A DNA stretch of 41,176 bases from an uncultured Alloprevotella sp. (GCA_944322325.1 CALUOQ010000018.1:1-41176); one strand, 5' to 3'. Positions 16,209-24,107 are shown, numbered from the stretch's first letter. Numbers and translations: made by a program. Notes: a model not told the origin generated them from the sequence alone.

Positions 16209-16739
16209 TCATTCCGCCGCGCGGCAGTACCACTTCGGTACGTGCACCAGCACGCCCAGCGACGTCACCGTCAGCACCACGTACGAACGGTTGCGGTAGC
16301 GCACCAACCGCCCCTCAAGCCCCGCGAACGGGCCGCGGACCACCCGCACCCGGCTGCCCCGGCGCGCCTCGGCCGTCTCGGCGTCCACGAAAAGCGTGTC
16401 CTCGTACCGAGGGTCGCTCACCGCGCGAAGCTCGGCCATCTCGCGCTCCGATATCCGGCACCAGCGCCCCGACACCGTCACGTAGATCCGCGAGGCAAAG
16501 GCGCTCCGCCGCAGCGCGTCACGCAAACGCGCCTCGCCGCCTGAGGGACAGCCCACAAACAGCAGGTTCCTCACCGCCGGGACCAGGCGGCGGTGAGGCC
16601 GCCCCTCGGCGTCCGCCACCTCCGACCAGCGCCGCGGCAGGAATACCTCCCAGCCCTCCGACGCCAGCTCGCCCTCCAGCCGCTCCTCGCGGCCGTGGAA
16701 CACCTGAAGCGCGTACCACGCCAGCTCTCCCTCTTCCAT
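16209..16739 (-). CDS. upxY: UpxY-type NusG-like transcription antiterminator
   Basis: The 176-residue protein is a NusG paralogue. The NGN domain begins LAWYALQVFHGREERLEGEL and holds VFLPRRWSEV and PAVRNLLFVGC. A KOW-like C-terminal domain has RRGSRVRVVRGPFAGLEGRLVRYRNRSYVVLTV. UpxY proteins act on RNA polymerase at the 5' leader of their own capsule operon and prevent premature termination, and the upxY gene is the first gene of such operons, as here. It is preceded by the invertible promoter segment 16845-17129 and followed 43 bp later by the upxZ-like gene. Confidence 0.9.
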   Translation of the reverse strand: MEEGELAWYALQVFHGREERLEGELASEGWEVFLPRRWSEVADAEGRPHRRLVPAVRNLLFVGCPSGGEARLRDALRRSAFASRIYVTVSGRWCRISEREMAELRAVSDPRYEDTLFVDAETAEARRGSRVRVVRGPFAGLEGRLVRYRNRSYVVLTVTSLGVLVHVPKWYCRAAE

Positions 16740-16844
16740 CGGACTCCACGTTTCTGACAGCTACACTTCCCGCTCTCCCCCGGCCCCCAAAGGGGACGGA
16801 AGGCGCTTGCAAGCCGGGAAGGATGGCCCCGGATTCCGTCTGCC

Positions 16845-17129
16845 TCTATATAAGAATGAGAACTTTCGCCGCACCGCGCGGCGTTGCCGACGTGTCAGTA
16901 CGCACACGCACAGCGCCTTACATCACGGGAAATGTAGTTGAAAAATCAATCCCTTTGACAGCCGTAAAGAGCGGGTTTCGGGAAAACACGCACGCCGACC
17001 CGCCGGAGACCCGCGCCGGGGCACAAATAAAAAAGTCCGCGGAAGTGCTTGGTATTCCGATTAATGCGTATCTTTGCAGCGTTGACCCAAGGCCCGCCTC
17101 CCCCTGTGAATTTCTCATTCTTATATAGA
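16845..17129. promoter_or_regulatory. Invertible promoter segment of the capsule locus (OFF orientation)
   Basis: Perfect 18-bp inverted repeats TCTATATAAGAATGAGAA (16845-16862) and its reverse complement (17112-17129) bound 249 bp of DNA just upstream of upxY. The only Bacteroidetes-type promoter seen inside has its -7 box TATCTTTG at 17069-17076 and TTG at 17049-17051, and it points right, away from upxY. I find no matching -7 box on the minus strand between 16740 and 17130. After inversion the -7 box would lie at 16898-16905 facing upxY, giving a leader of about 150 nt. This layout is that of the invertible capsule promoters of Bacteroides fragilis, which a site-specific invertase flips. 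No invertase gene is in the window. Confidence 0.8.
17069..17076 (+). promoter_or_regulatory. -7 promoter element inside the invertible segment
   Basis: TATCTTTG is an exact TAnnTTTG match; TTG at 17049-17051 is 17 bp upstream and could serve as a weak -33 element. As assembled it would start transcription near 17082 toward the right. Confidence 0.65.
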
Positions 17130-17282
17130 ATGGACACGGGCCTTTTCCTGGAAATTTTCCCTGACTTTTTGCTTGATTTTATGGGGCTGATGAGGCGAAT
17201 GGGGTCAATGGGACTAATGAGAAAAGGAGGGGGAAAGAGGCGTTTGGGGGCTTTTCGCTATTTTTTCCGACGACTTGCTTGA
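17130..17282 (+). CDS. Possible small basic protein downstream of the outward-facing promoter
   Basis: An ATG directly after the right inverted repeat opens a 50-codon frame. It has a hydrophobic start (MDTGLFLEIFPDFLLDF), a Met/Gly/Arg stretch encoded by 9-bp repeats, and a strongly basic end (RYFFRRLA). In the present orientation the invertible promoter would transcribe it with a leader of about 48 nt, and the hairpins at 17377-17476 would end the transcript. Part of the frame is repeat-derived and I recognise no family, so it may simply be chance. Confidence 0.2.
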   Translation: MDTGLFLEIFPDFLLDFMGLMRRMGSMGLMRKGGGKRRLGAFRYFFRRLA

Positions 17283-17331
17283 CTGTATGAGGGCGATGAG
17301 GGCAATGAGGCTAATGGGGCGGATGCGGGAA
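17181..17331. repeat. 9-bp repeat blocks (ATGGGGCTA-like)
   Basis: Block 1 has five units with ATG at 17181, 17190, 17199, 17208 and 17217, followed by a purine-rich tract. Block 2 has ATG at 17287, 17296, 17305, 17314 and 17323. Units are variants of ATGGGGCTA. A similar array in the opposite orientation is at 41031-41080. Confidence 0.85.
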
Positions 17332-17376
17332 AGAAGTCTAAAAAAGATAAGCTCTGCTCTCTTTACAGATATAGAA

Positions 17377-17401
17377 AGGCTTAGGGATTTTTCCTAAGCC
17401 T
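17377..17401. terminator. Hairpin with 9-bp stem
   Basis: AGGCTTAGG pairs with CCTAAGCCT across a 7-nt loop containing GATTTTT. It may end transcription from the outward-facing promoter. Confidence 0.5.
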
Positions 17402-17421
17402 CAAATTCTAACGAACTGGGA

Positions 17422-17476
17422 TAAAGCCTGTGACGCCCCGGCGAAAAGGTTTTTCGCCGGGGCGTCACAGGCTTTA
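17422..17476. terminator. Perfect 26-bp stem hairpin downstream of cstA
   Basis: Arms 17422-17447 and 17451-17476 are perfectly complementary with a 3-nt loop; the core is GACGCCCCGGCGAAAA. It begins 15 bp after the cstA stop and probably ends that transcript and insulates the capsule region. The stem is unusually long for an intrinsic terminator. Confidence 0.75.
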
Positions 17477-17491
17477 AATACCGAATACTGT

Positions 17492-18937
17492 TTACGCACC
17501 CATGCTGTTGTCCGCACTGCGCCGGTGCCAAAGGGCAAAGAGGACACCCGAGAGGACGAATACTGCGGCGGCCACGACGTAGCCGACTGTGGGTGAAAAG
17601 CCAAAGGCATTGCCCGAAACGAGCAGGAAGGACGTACACACGGCCGTCATAAACATCGCCGGAACGAGCGTTACGACGTAACACTTGCGCCGGCGAGCCA
17701 GGTAGACCGTCAGAGCCCAAAGGGTGAAAACGGCCAGCGTCTGGTTGGCCCAACCAAAGTAACTCCAAATCACATTGAAGCCATCCTCGTTCGCAATGTT
17801 GAACCAAAGCAGCGCCAGAGTGACGGCGAACACCGGGATGCAGATGTAAATACGCTTACGGACGGAGTGCTGCTCAACATGCAGGAACTCGGCGATGATG
17901 AGCCGGGCACTGCGCAGCGCCGTGTCGCCGCTCGTGATAGGAGCCGCCACGACACCCAGTATGGCCAGTGCGCCGCCAAAGATACCCAGCCAGCCTTGCG
18001 ACACGGTGGTCACCACCTCGGGCGCCTGGAGCGTCGTCGGCACGCCCAATTCGGCGGCCGCGCCGCCATAGAAGAAGTACGAGGCAACCGTAGCCCAGAT
18101 GAGCGCCACGACGCCCTCGGTGATCATCGCGCCGTAGAAAAGGGGACGGCCTTGCCGCTCACTCTTGATGCAACGCGCCATAAGGGGGCTTTGCGTGGCA
18201 TGGAACCCGCTGATGGCGCCACAGGCGATCGTGATGAACAGACAGGGGAAAATCGTGCCCGACGCTGGACTCATGTTCGCCAATCCGTCGGTCAGCTCGG
18301 GCAGCGACGGCCACTTGATGACGAGCACGACGAACAGCGCCACGGCCATAAAGAGCATCGCCACGGCGAATAGGGGATAAATGCGTCCGATAATCTTGTC
18401 GATGGGCAGCAGCGTGGCCAGAAAATAATAGATAAAGATAATGACGCACCACAGGTAGACCCACGTGAGCGAGTCGCCGCACAGGTCGCCCAGGATAATG
18501 GCCGGGCTGTACACGAACACCGCCCCGACCATGAGAAGCAGGAACACGGAGAACACCAGCATCACCCGCTTTGTGCGGTCGCCGAGATAGCGGCCCACCA
18601 GCTCGGGCAAACCGGCCCCGCCGTGGCGCATGGAAAGCATGCCGCTCAGGTAGTCATGCACCGCGCCGGCAAAGATGCAGCCCAGCACTATCCACAGATA
18701 AGCCGACGGCCCGAACTTCGCGCCCATGATAGCGCCGAAAATGGGGCCTGTACCGGCAATGTTGAGAAACTGAATCATGAAGATTTTCCAGCCCGGGAGC
18801 ACCACGTAATCCACTCCGTCGGCCATACTCACGGCTGGCGTCGGTCGGCCGTCGGGAGCGAAAATCCTTTCTACCACGCGGCCATACACCACGTACCCTA
18901 CGATAAGGGCAAGCAAACTTACGACAAACGTTATCAT
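17492..18937 (-). CDS. cstA: CstA-family carbon starvation transporter
   Basis: This 481-residue membrane protein has many hydrophobic helices and the CstA signature near the N-terminus: WKIFMIQFLNIAGTGPIFGAI, then FAGAVHDYLSGMLSMRHGG and SPLMARCIKSERQGR. It is the shorter form (about 480 aa) known in many anaerobes, compared with about 700 aa in E. coli. Family members import peptides or pyruvate across the inner membrane. The gene is monocistronic: it is divergent from the DUF4251 gene and is followed by the strong 26-bp hairpin. No confident promoter was found in the 205-bp upstream gap. Confidence 0.9.
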   Translation of the reverse strand: MITFVVSLLALIVGYVVYGRVVERIFAPDGRPTPAVSMADGVDYVVLPGWKIFMIQFLNIAGTGPIFGAIMGAKFGPSAYLWIVLGCIFAGAVHDYLSGMLSMRHGGAGLPELVGRYLGDRTKRVMLVFSVFLLLMVGAVFVYSPAIILGDLCGDSLTWVYLWCVIIFIYYFLATLLPIDKIIGRIYPLFAVAMLFMAVALFVVLVIKWPSLPELTDGLANMSPASGTIFPCLFITIACGAISGFHATQSPLMARCIKSERQGRPLFYGAMITEGVVALIWATVASYFFYGGAAAELGVPTTLQAPEVVTTVSQGWLGIFGGALAILGVVAAPITSGDTALRSARLIIAEFLHVEQHSVRKRIYICIPVFAVTLALLWFNIANEDGFNVIWSYFGWANQTLAVFTLWALTVYLARRRKCYVVTLVPAMFMTAVCTSFLLVSGNAFGFSPTVGYVVAAAVFVLSGVLFALWHRRSADNSMGA

Positions 18938-19108
18938 CGCTATAATAAATGTATTTAGGTCTTAACGGCTGCGAATTTACACGATTTGCGGCAAACGCCG
19001 AACTGCCCGCGGCGGAAATTGCCAATACTTCCTCTTTTCTGTCCCGGTCGAGAAAAAAATTACGGCACCGACCGCCGCGCACAGCACTGCGGTTCAGAAG
19101 AAAAGCCT

Positions 19109-19116
19109 TACCTTTG
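19109..19116 (+). promoter_or_regulatory. -7 promoter element of the DUF4251 gene
   Basis: TACCTTTG, an exact TAnnTTTG match, lies 26 bp before the ATG at 19143. Confidence 0.6.
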
Positions 19117-19142
19117 CGGAAACCCTCACTACGCACGTCGTC

Positions 19143-19595
19143 ATGAAACGTACACTCACCCTCATTGGAGCAGCGGCGGCAAGCCTCATCGCCGTCACGG
19201 CACAGGCGCAGCGCCCCGAGCAGCGCCCCGCCCCGACTGATTTCGCCATCGAGGTCTACCAGATGAACCCCACGTCCTACGCCTCGCAGTCCGTCTCGCC
19301 GGGCTACACGCTCGAAGTGCGGCGCGACTCGGTGTTCTGTCACCTGCCCTACGTCGGGCAGGTCTACTCGGCCAACCCGTCGGGCGCCGCCCACCTCGAG
19401 TTCGCCGCCCCGGTGCGCGACTGGCAGGTCACGGCGGGCCGCAAGGGGAGGCAGACGGTCAGCTTCCGCTGCGCGTGGGGCGCCGTGTCGTACAGCTTCC
19501 GCGTGACGCTGCGCCCCGGCGGCGAGGCCACGGTCGTCGTGACGCCCACCACGGCACAGCGCATCAGCTACGACGGCGACATCATCGAGGACTGA
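19143..19595 (+). CDS. DUF4251-like exported protein
   Basis: The 150-residue protein has a signal peptide (MKRTLTLIGAAAASLIAVTAQAQ). Its mature part has the DUF4251 pattern: YTLEVRRDSVFCHLPYVGQVYSANPSG in the middle and RISYDGDI near the end. The family is confined largely to Bacteroidetes and has no known function; a periplasmic beta-rich fold is likely. It lies 22 bp before the alcohol dehydrogenase gene on the same strand and may be cotranscribed with it, though their functions do not obviously link. Confidence 0.78.
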   Translation: MKRTLTLIGAAAASLIAVTAQAQRPEQRPAPTDFAIEVYQMNPTSYASQSVSPGYTLEVRRDSVFCHLPYVGQVYSANPSGAAHLEFAAPVRDWQVTAGRKGRQTVSFRCAWGAVSYSFRVTLRPGGEATVVVTPTTAQRISYDGDIIED

Positions 19596-19617
19596 CATAT
19601 CCGTAAAACACAACAAT

Positions 19618-20790
19618 ATGAACGATTTCACCTTTCACAGCCCCACGGAGTTCATCTTCGGCCGCGGGGTCGAGCAGCGCGCCGGCGAGTGCATGGTGCG
19701 CTGTGGTTGCCGCAAGGTACTGCTGATCAGCGGTGGCGGGTCGGCGCGCCGCAGCGGGCTGCTCGGGCGCGTGGAGCGCTCGCTGGCCGACGCCGGTGTG
19801 GCTTGCGTAGCCCTCGAAGGCATCCGCCCGAACCCCACCGACGACAAGGTAAGGGAAGGCATCCGACTGGGGCGCCTGGCCGGCACGGACGGCCTGTTGG
19901 CCGTCGGCGGCGGCTCGGTCATCGACACGGCCAAGGCCATCGCCGCCGGACTCAGGTACGACGGCGACTTCTGGGACTTCTTCGCCGGGCGCGCCACGGT
20001 GGCCGACGCCCTGCCCGTAGGCGTGGTGCTGACCATCCCGGCAGCCGGCAGCGAGGGGTCAGGCAACAGCGTCATCACCCTTGCGTCCACACGCCAGAAG
20101 CTAAGCCTACGCACGCCTTACGCCCTGCGGCCACGGTTTGCCTTAATGAACCCCGAGCTGACCCTTACGTTGCCGACGTGGCAGACAGCGTGCGGCATCA
20201 CCGACATGCTGGCCCACATCATGGAGCGCTATTTCACGAACACGCCGGCCACCACCGTGACCGACCGCGTCGGCGAGGGCCTCATGCGCGCCATCGTCGA
20301 GGAGGGCCGCCGCGTCGCCGCCCGCCCCGACGACTACGACGCACGTGCCAACCTTATGTGGGCGGGAACACTGGCGCACAACGGCCTTTGCGGCACGGGC
20401 TGCGAGGAGGACTGGGCGTCGCACTTCATGGAACACGAAGTGAGCGCCCTCTACGACGTAAGCCACGGCGCCGGCCTGGCGGTGATTTTCCCGGCCTGGT
20501 TACAGTGGATGGCCGCCCACCACGCCGCCAAGGTGGCGCAGTGGGCCGAGCGCGTGTGGGACGTGGCGCCGGGCCCGTCGGCCGAAGCTGAGGCCCTCGA
20601 GGGCGTACGCCGCTTCCGCGCCTTCCTCGCCGAGATAGGCATGCCGCTCACGTTCAGCCAGCTGGGCATCGCCGCCCCCGACATCGCCGCCCTCGTCGAC
20701 GGACTCCACCGCAACAAGGGCGAGCATGTCGGCAACTACGTACGCCTGACGCGGTGCGACACGGAGGAAATCTTCCGCCTCGCGCTATAG
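19618..20790 (+). CDS. Iron-containing alcohol dehydrogenase (butanol dehydrogenase/YqhD group)
   Basis: A 390-residue group III alcohol dehydrogenase. NAD(P)-binding motifs are GGGSVIDTAKAIAAG and PAAGSEGSGNSVIT. The metal site is D in GITDMLAHIMERY with its His, then H in FMEHEVSALYDVSHGAGLAV (two histidines), giving the expected D-H-H-H set. YqhD/BdhA-type enzymes reduce aldehydes with NADPH; substrate preference is not visible. Its stop is followed by a bidirectional hairpin shared with the convergent U32 gene. Confidence 0.88.
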   Translation: MNDFTFHSPTEFIFGRGVEQRAGECMVRCGCRKVLLISGGGSARRSGLLGRVERSLADAGVACVALEGIRPNPTDDKVREGIRLGRLAGTDGLLAVGGGSVIDTAKAIAAGLRYDGDFWDFFAGRATVADALPVGVVLTIPAAGSEGSGNSVITLASTRQKLSLRTPYALRPRFALMNPELTLTLPTWQTACGITDMLAHIMERYFTNTPATTVTDRVGEGLMRAIVEEGRRVAARPDDYDARANLMWAGTLAHNGLCGTGCEEDWASHFMEHEVSALYDVSHGAGLAVIFPAWLQWMAAHHAAKVAQWAERVWDVAPGPSAEAEALEGVRRFRAFLAEIGMPLTFSQLGIAAPDIAALVDGLHRNKGEHVGNYVRLTRCDTEEIFRLAL

Positions 20791-20817
20791 GAAAAAACAA
20801 GGAATCCGGAAAAACAG

Positions 20818-20862
20818 CGAAAGGCTTTGCCTCACTCACAGAAGTGGCGGCAAGGCCTTTCG
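20818..20862. terminator. Hairpin between convergent adh and U32 genes
   Basis: A 14-bp stem (20818-20831 with 20849-20862, one G-U) starts CGAAAGGC. On the minus strand it is followed closely by a T5 run, so it best serves the U32 gene. Confidence 0.65.
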
Positions 20863-20867
20863 TCGTA

Positions 20868-22121
20868 TCAGCGCCCTGCGGCGACGAGCTTGTAGAGCTT
20901 GTCGGAGGGCCGCACCTTGGCGGGCACGGCGATGGCCACGCGCATTCCCTTTTCGGCACGGGCCACGGGGCCGTTGTCGCCGTGAATCTCAGCAGGCACG
21001 ACGCGCACGACGCCGGTGGTCGGCCCCACGACAAGGAGGCTGTCGCCTGGCGCAATCTCCTCGGCCTCCACGAGGAACTCCGCCACGCCGAGACGGGAGA
21101 AATACTTGACGCCCCGCCCGACGTACACCTTGCGCTCGGTAGCACTCGACCCGTAGCGCGCACTCCATTCGCCCATGCGCTGCCCCAGGTAATAGCCGTC
21201 CCAGAAGCCGCGGTTGAACACCGTCGACAGGCGGGCGTCCCACTCCGCCACGCGCTCGGGCCTGTACGTCCCGTCGAGCACGGCGGCCACGGCTTCCTTG
21301 TAGCAGCGCACCACGGTGTCGACGTACTCCGCCGGGCGGGCGCGACCCTCTATCTTGAACACGCGGACGCCGGCCTCCATCATACGGTCGAGGAAGCCGA
21401 TGGTCTTAAGGTCCTTGGGACTCATTATATATTTACCCTCGACGTCCAGCTCGACGCCCGTGTCGCGGTCGCGGACGGTGTAGGCGCGCCGGCATACCTG
21501 CATACACTCGCCGCGGTTGGCCGAGCGGCCCAGATTGTCGAGACTGAGGTAACACTTGCCGCTCACGGCCATGCAGAGGGCGCCGTGGCAAAACATCTCG
21601 ATGCGCACGGGCTGTCCCGACGGGCCGCAGATGCCCTCCGCCGCAATGGCGCGATGGATGGCCGCCACCTGGTCGAGGTTCAGCTCGCGCGCCAGCACGG
21701 CCACATCGGCGTACCGGGCGTAGAAACGCAGCGCCTCGACATTGCTGATGTTGAGCTGGGTGGACAGGTGTACCTCCATGCCGATGCGGCGGCAGTAGGC
21801 CAGCACCGCCACGTCGGAGGCAATGATGGCGGAGATGCCCGCCGCCTGCGCTGCGTCGCAGATGGAGCGCATGAGGGCGAGGTCGTCGTCATAAATGATG
21901 GTATTGACGGTCAGGTAGCTGCGCACGCCGCGCTCGGCGCAGGTCCGGGCCATGCGGCCGAGGTCGTCCACGGAGAAGCGGCTGGCCGAGTGGGCCCGCA
22001 TGTTGAGCCCCTCGACGCCGAAGTAGACCGAGTCGGCACCGGCACCCAAGGCGGCGGCCAGCGACTCGGCACTGCCGACGGGCGCCATTATCTCGAAATC
22101 GTGTAGGGAAGCATTCATCAT
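20868..22121 (-). CDS. Peptidase U32-family protein (TrhP/RlhA-like)
   Basis: The 417-residue protein begins with DFEIMAPVGSAESLAAALGAGADSVYFG and contains the U32 signature EMFCHGALCMAVSGKCYLS, followed by NRGECMQVCRR with further conserved cysteines. A C-terminal beta-barrel-like U32 domain has KYFSRLGVAEFLVEA. Family members include RNA hydroxylation enzymes such as TrhP and RlhA and bind an Fe-S cluster through the cysteines; the substrate cannot be told here. The start ATGATG at 22121/22118 is only 5 bp from a TACCTTTG box, so the mRNA may be leaderless. Longer frames to 22415 run through repeat DNA and are rejected. Confidence 0.85.
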   Translation of the reverse strand: MMNASLHDFEIMAPVGSAESLAAALGAGADSVYFGVEGLNMRAHSASRFSVDDLGRMARTCAERGVRSYLTVNTIIYDDDLALMRSICDAAQAAGISAIIASDVAVLAYCRRIGMEVHLSTQLNISNVEALRFYARYADVAVLARELNLDQVAAIHRAIAAEGICGPSGQPVRIEMFCHGALCMAVSGKCYLSLDNLGRSANRGECMQVCRRAYTVRDRDTGVELDVEGKYIMSPKDLKTIGFLDRMMEAGVRVFKIEGRARPAEYVDTVVRCYKEAVAAVLDGTYRPERVAEWDARLSTVFNRGFWDGYYLGQRMGEWSARYGSSATERKVYVGRGVKYFSRLGVAEFLVEAEEIAPGDSLLVVGPTTGVVRVVPAEIHGDNGPVARAEKGMRVAIAVPAKVRPSDKLYKLVAAGR

Positions 22122-22126
22122 GCCCG

Positions 22127-22134
22127 CAAAGGTA
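22127..22134 (-). promoter_or_regulatory. -7 promoter element of the U32 gene (leaderless candidate)
   Basis: TACCTTTG on the minus strand ends 5 bp before the ATG at 22121. Transcription usually starts about this far downstream, so little or no 5' leader would exist. Confidence 0.6.
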
Positions 22135-22214
22135 CGGATTTTTCCCGGCCGGCCGGGTCGGAACGACAGCCTTTTCGGCGCAAGAACGGACCGCGCCGAC
22201 CGCGACGAACAAGT

Positions 22215-22340
22215 GTAGTCCCCGTTTTTCCTATCGTAGCGACAGAAATTTCTATCGTAGTACTTGTTTTTCCTGTCGTAGTACTTGTTTTTTCGGGCAC
22301 TACGGTGGGATTTTCCGGAACTGCATACGCATTTACCGCC
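22215..22340. repeat. 21-bp tandem repeat array D (intergenic)
   Basis: Six 21-bp units start at 22215, 22236, 22257, 22278, 22299 and 22320. The two central ones begin GTAGTACTTGTTTTT. No gene covers it; both flanking genes are divergent and start outside it. Confidence 0.93.
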
Positions 22341-22395
22341 GCCCGTCCACACAAAACGACTGCTGCCGTCCCCTCTGCGTCCGGCGGAAAAGGCG

Positions 22396-22403
22396 TAAAT
22401 TTG
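22396..22403 (+). promoter_or_regulatory. -7 promoter element of the ECF sigma operon
   Basis: TAAATTTG matches TAnnTTTG exactly. It leaves a leader of about 75 nt that includes the 8-bp hairpin at 22433-22468. Confidence 0.55.
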
Positions 22404-22485
22404 AGGGTCGAACAAAAAAAGAAGAAAAAAGTACGGGTGAGTGTGTAACTTTCCGCCCCTTCACCCGTCGTCCTAATAGAGCGCA

Positions 22486-22998
22486 ATGAAGGAGATCGAT
22501 TTCCAACATGACCTGTTGCCGCTGAAGAACCTGCTTTACCGGCTCGCACTCCGTATCTCGCTCGATACGGCGGAGGCGGAGGACATTGTGGAAGAGACCC
22601 TGTTGCGCGTGTGGCACCGCCGGGCCGAACTGACGGAGATTGACTCCCTTGAGGCATACTGCCAGACGATTTGCCGCAACCTGGCGCTCGACGCCGCCGC
22701 AAAGGCCGCCGCCCGCAACGTCCCCATCGACGAGGCGACCGAGCAGCACGCCGAAGCGGAATCCGCGCCGGACGAGGCCATGGCCCACCGCGAAAAGATG
22801 GCCCTCGTCGGACGCCTCATCGACAGCCTGCCTGTAGCGCAGCGCACCGCGGTGCAACTGCGGGACATTGAGGGAAAAACCTACCGCGAAATCGCCGGCA
22901 TCATGGGACTCACCGAGGCGAACGTCAAAGTGACCCTCTTCAGAGCCCGCCAGCGCATCAAGAAAGACTATCAAAGTATTGAGAATTATGGACTATAA
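22486..22998 (+). CDS. ECF-family RNA polymerase sigma factor
   Basis: The 170-residue protein has sigma-70 region 2 near the N-terminus (LLYRLALRISLDTAEAEDIVEETLLRVW, with the DA/AEDIVQE-type motif) and region 4 near the C-terminus (LPVAQRTAVQLRDIEGKTYREIAGIMGLTEANVKVTLFRARQRIK). The regulon is unknown. It overlaps the next gene by 11 bp, and together with that gene and the DUF4252 gene forms a trio often seen in Bacteroidales, where the second protein is a probable membrane regulator. Confidence 0.9.
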   Translation: MKEIDFQHDLLPLKNLLYRLALRISLDTAEAEDIVEETLLRVWHRRAELTEIDSLEAYCQTICRNLALDAAAKAAARNVPIDEATEQHAEAESAPDEAMAHREKMALVGRLIDSLPVAQRTAVQLRDIEGKTYREIAGIMGLTEANVKVTLFRARQRIKKDYQSIENYGL

Positions 22999-23500
22999 AT
23001 ATATCGAACAACTACTGGAGCGCTACTGGGACGGCACGACGTCGCCCGAGGAAGAGTGCATACTCCGCACATTCTTCCGCCAGTCCGACGTGCCGGCCGA
23101 GTTGCTCCGCTATAAAGCCCTGTTCAATTACGAAGATACCGCCGCCCGCGAAGAGAAGCTGGGCGACGACTTCGACCGCCGCCTCCTGGCACGCGTGGCC
23201 GCCGAGGCGCCGGTCAAGGCGCGCCGCGTGCCGATGGCTGTCAGGTTGCGCCCGCTGATGAGGGCCGCCGCCTGCGTAGCCGTCGTGGTCGTCGTGGGCA
23301 ACGCCGCACAACGCTCCCTCGCCCCGGCTCCACAGCCTGCCTGGGACTACAGCACCGAGAGCTACACCGACACGTACAGCGACCCGCAAGTGGCCTACGA
23401 CGAAAGCGTCGACGCCCTGCGCCGCCTGTCCGACGGATTCCGCGCACTGGGCGACACGGCCGGCGCCGCGGTGGACTCCCTTAACCCCCGTACCAAATGA
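22988..23500 (+). CDS. Single-pass membrane protein, probable partner of the ECF sigma factor
   Basis: The 170-residue protein starts MDYKYIEQLLERYWDGTTSPEEECILRTFF, a short helical N-terminus typical of proteins encoded after ECF sigma genes in Bacteroidetes. One membrane segment lies at about 90-106 (AAACVAVVVVVGNAA), and an acidic, Tyr/Asp-rich C-terminal part follows. The topology (cytoplasmic N-terminus, one helix, periplasmic tail) suits an anti-sigma or signal-relaying protein, but no zinc-binding HxxxCxxC motif is present. Start 22988 is preferred to the in-frame start 22979. The stop overlaps the next start by 4 bp. Confidence 0.65.
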   Translation: MDYKYIEQLLERYWDGTTSPEEECILRTFFRQSDVPAELLRYKALFNYEDTAAREEKLGDDFDRRLLARVAAEAPVKARRVPMAVRLRPLMRAAACVAVVVVVGNAAQRSLAPAPQPAWDYSTESYTDTYSDPQVAYDESVDALRRLSDGFRALGDTAGAAVDSLNPRTK

Positions 23501-23979
23501 GGGGGACGCTCTTCGCACTGGCCCTGCTCCTCGGCTCGCTGACCGCCTATGCGGGAGGCGGAGATGACTTTGCCTCGCGCTACATGAAGCTCTACGCCAA
23601 GGGCACCTCGCTGACCTGCACGACGGTCAGCCCCACCATGATGAGCCGCATCATGAACGTGGCCGCCGCGGACAACGAACCGCACGTCCGCGAGGTACTG
23701 GCCCGGCTGAAAAGCCTGCGCATCGTGGACCTGAAAAAGCCCGACGAAGGCGACTCGCTCTACATGAAAGCCGTGGACCTGCTCCGCCAGAACCGGAACC
23801 GCTACCAGGCGTACGGGAAAGCCGGATCGACAGCACACCGAAACTTCTGGTTCCGCCGCAAAGGCGAGACGGTGGTGGAAATCATCATGATCGACCGTCC
23901 TGGCGGTGAGGGCATGAACATCGTCGACCTGACGGGAAACATGGACGATACGTTCATCAAGGAACTGCTCCGACTTTGA
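23497..23979 (+). CDS. DUF4252-like exported protein
   Basis: The 160-residue protein has a signal peptide (MRGTLFALALLLGSLTAYAGG). Its mature domain includes YMKLYAKGTSLTCTTVSPTMM, LKSLRIVDLKKP and a C-terminal GMNIVDLTGNMDD, which follow the pattern of DUF4252, a Bacteroidetes family of unknown function. It overlaps the preceding gene by 4 bp and so belongs to the sigma-factor operon. I infer an envelope role within that regulatory unit. Confidence 0.75.
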   Translation: MRGTLFALALLLGSLTAYAGGGDDFASRYMKLYAKGTSLTCTTVSPTMMSRIMNVAAADNEPHVREVLARLKSLRIVDLKKPDEGDSLYMKAVDLLRQNRNRYQAYGKAGSTAHRNFWFRRKGETVVEIIMIDRPGGEGMNIVDLTGNMDDTFIKELLRL

Positions 23980-24107
23980 AAATCTTGTCTCTAAATATCC
24001 GCGTGTAAGACACTACAGCGGTTGCTTTTATTAAAACACCCAGACGTTGAAGCTGTGAAGTTTCAATTCTCTCAACTACCAATCTGAAAAGATTAACGAC
24101 GATAGAC

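Larger units (their letters stand above)
16740..17491. other. Gene-poor capsule control region between upxY and cstA
   Basis: From left to right it holds the upxY leader region, the invertible segment, a possible 50-codon frame (17130-17282), two blocks of a 9-bp repeat and two hairpins (17377-17401, 17422-17476). No full-length gene is seen. Confidence 0.7.
22122..22485. other. Divergent intergenic region with repeat array D
   Basis: It holds the U32 promoter, a GC palindrome near 22143-22156, the 21-bp array at 22215-22340, the sigma-factor promoter and a leader hairpin (22433-22440 with 22461-22468, ACGGGTGA/TCACCCGT, 20-nt loop). Confidence 0.75.

Noticed and set aside
20754-22106. 450-residue plus-strand frame over the U32 gene
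   Set aside because: Antisense shadow; the U32 signature is on the minus strand.
22118-22702. Minus-strand frames reading through the 21-bp array upstream of the U32 gene
   Set aside because: They arise because the repeat has no stops in that phase. The U32 gene has its own promoter box and start at 22121, so the array is intergenic here.
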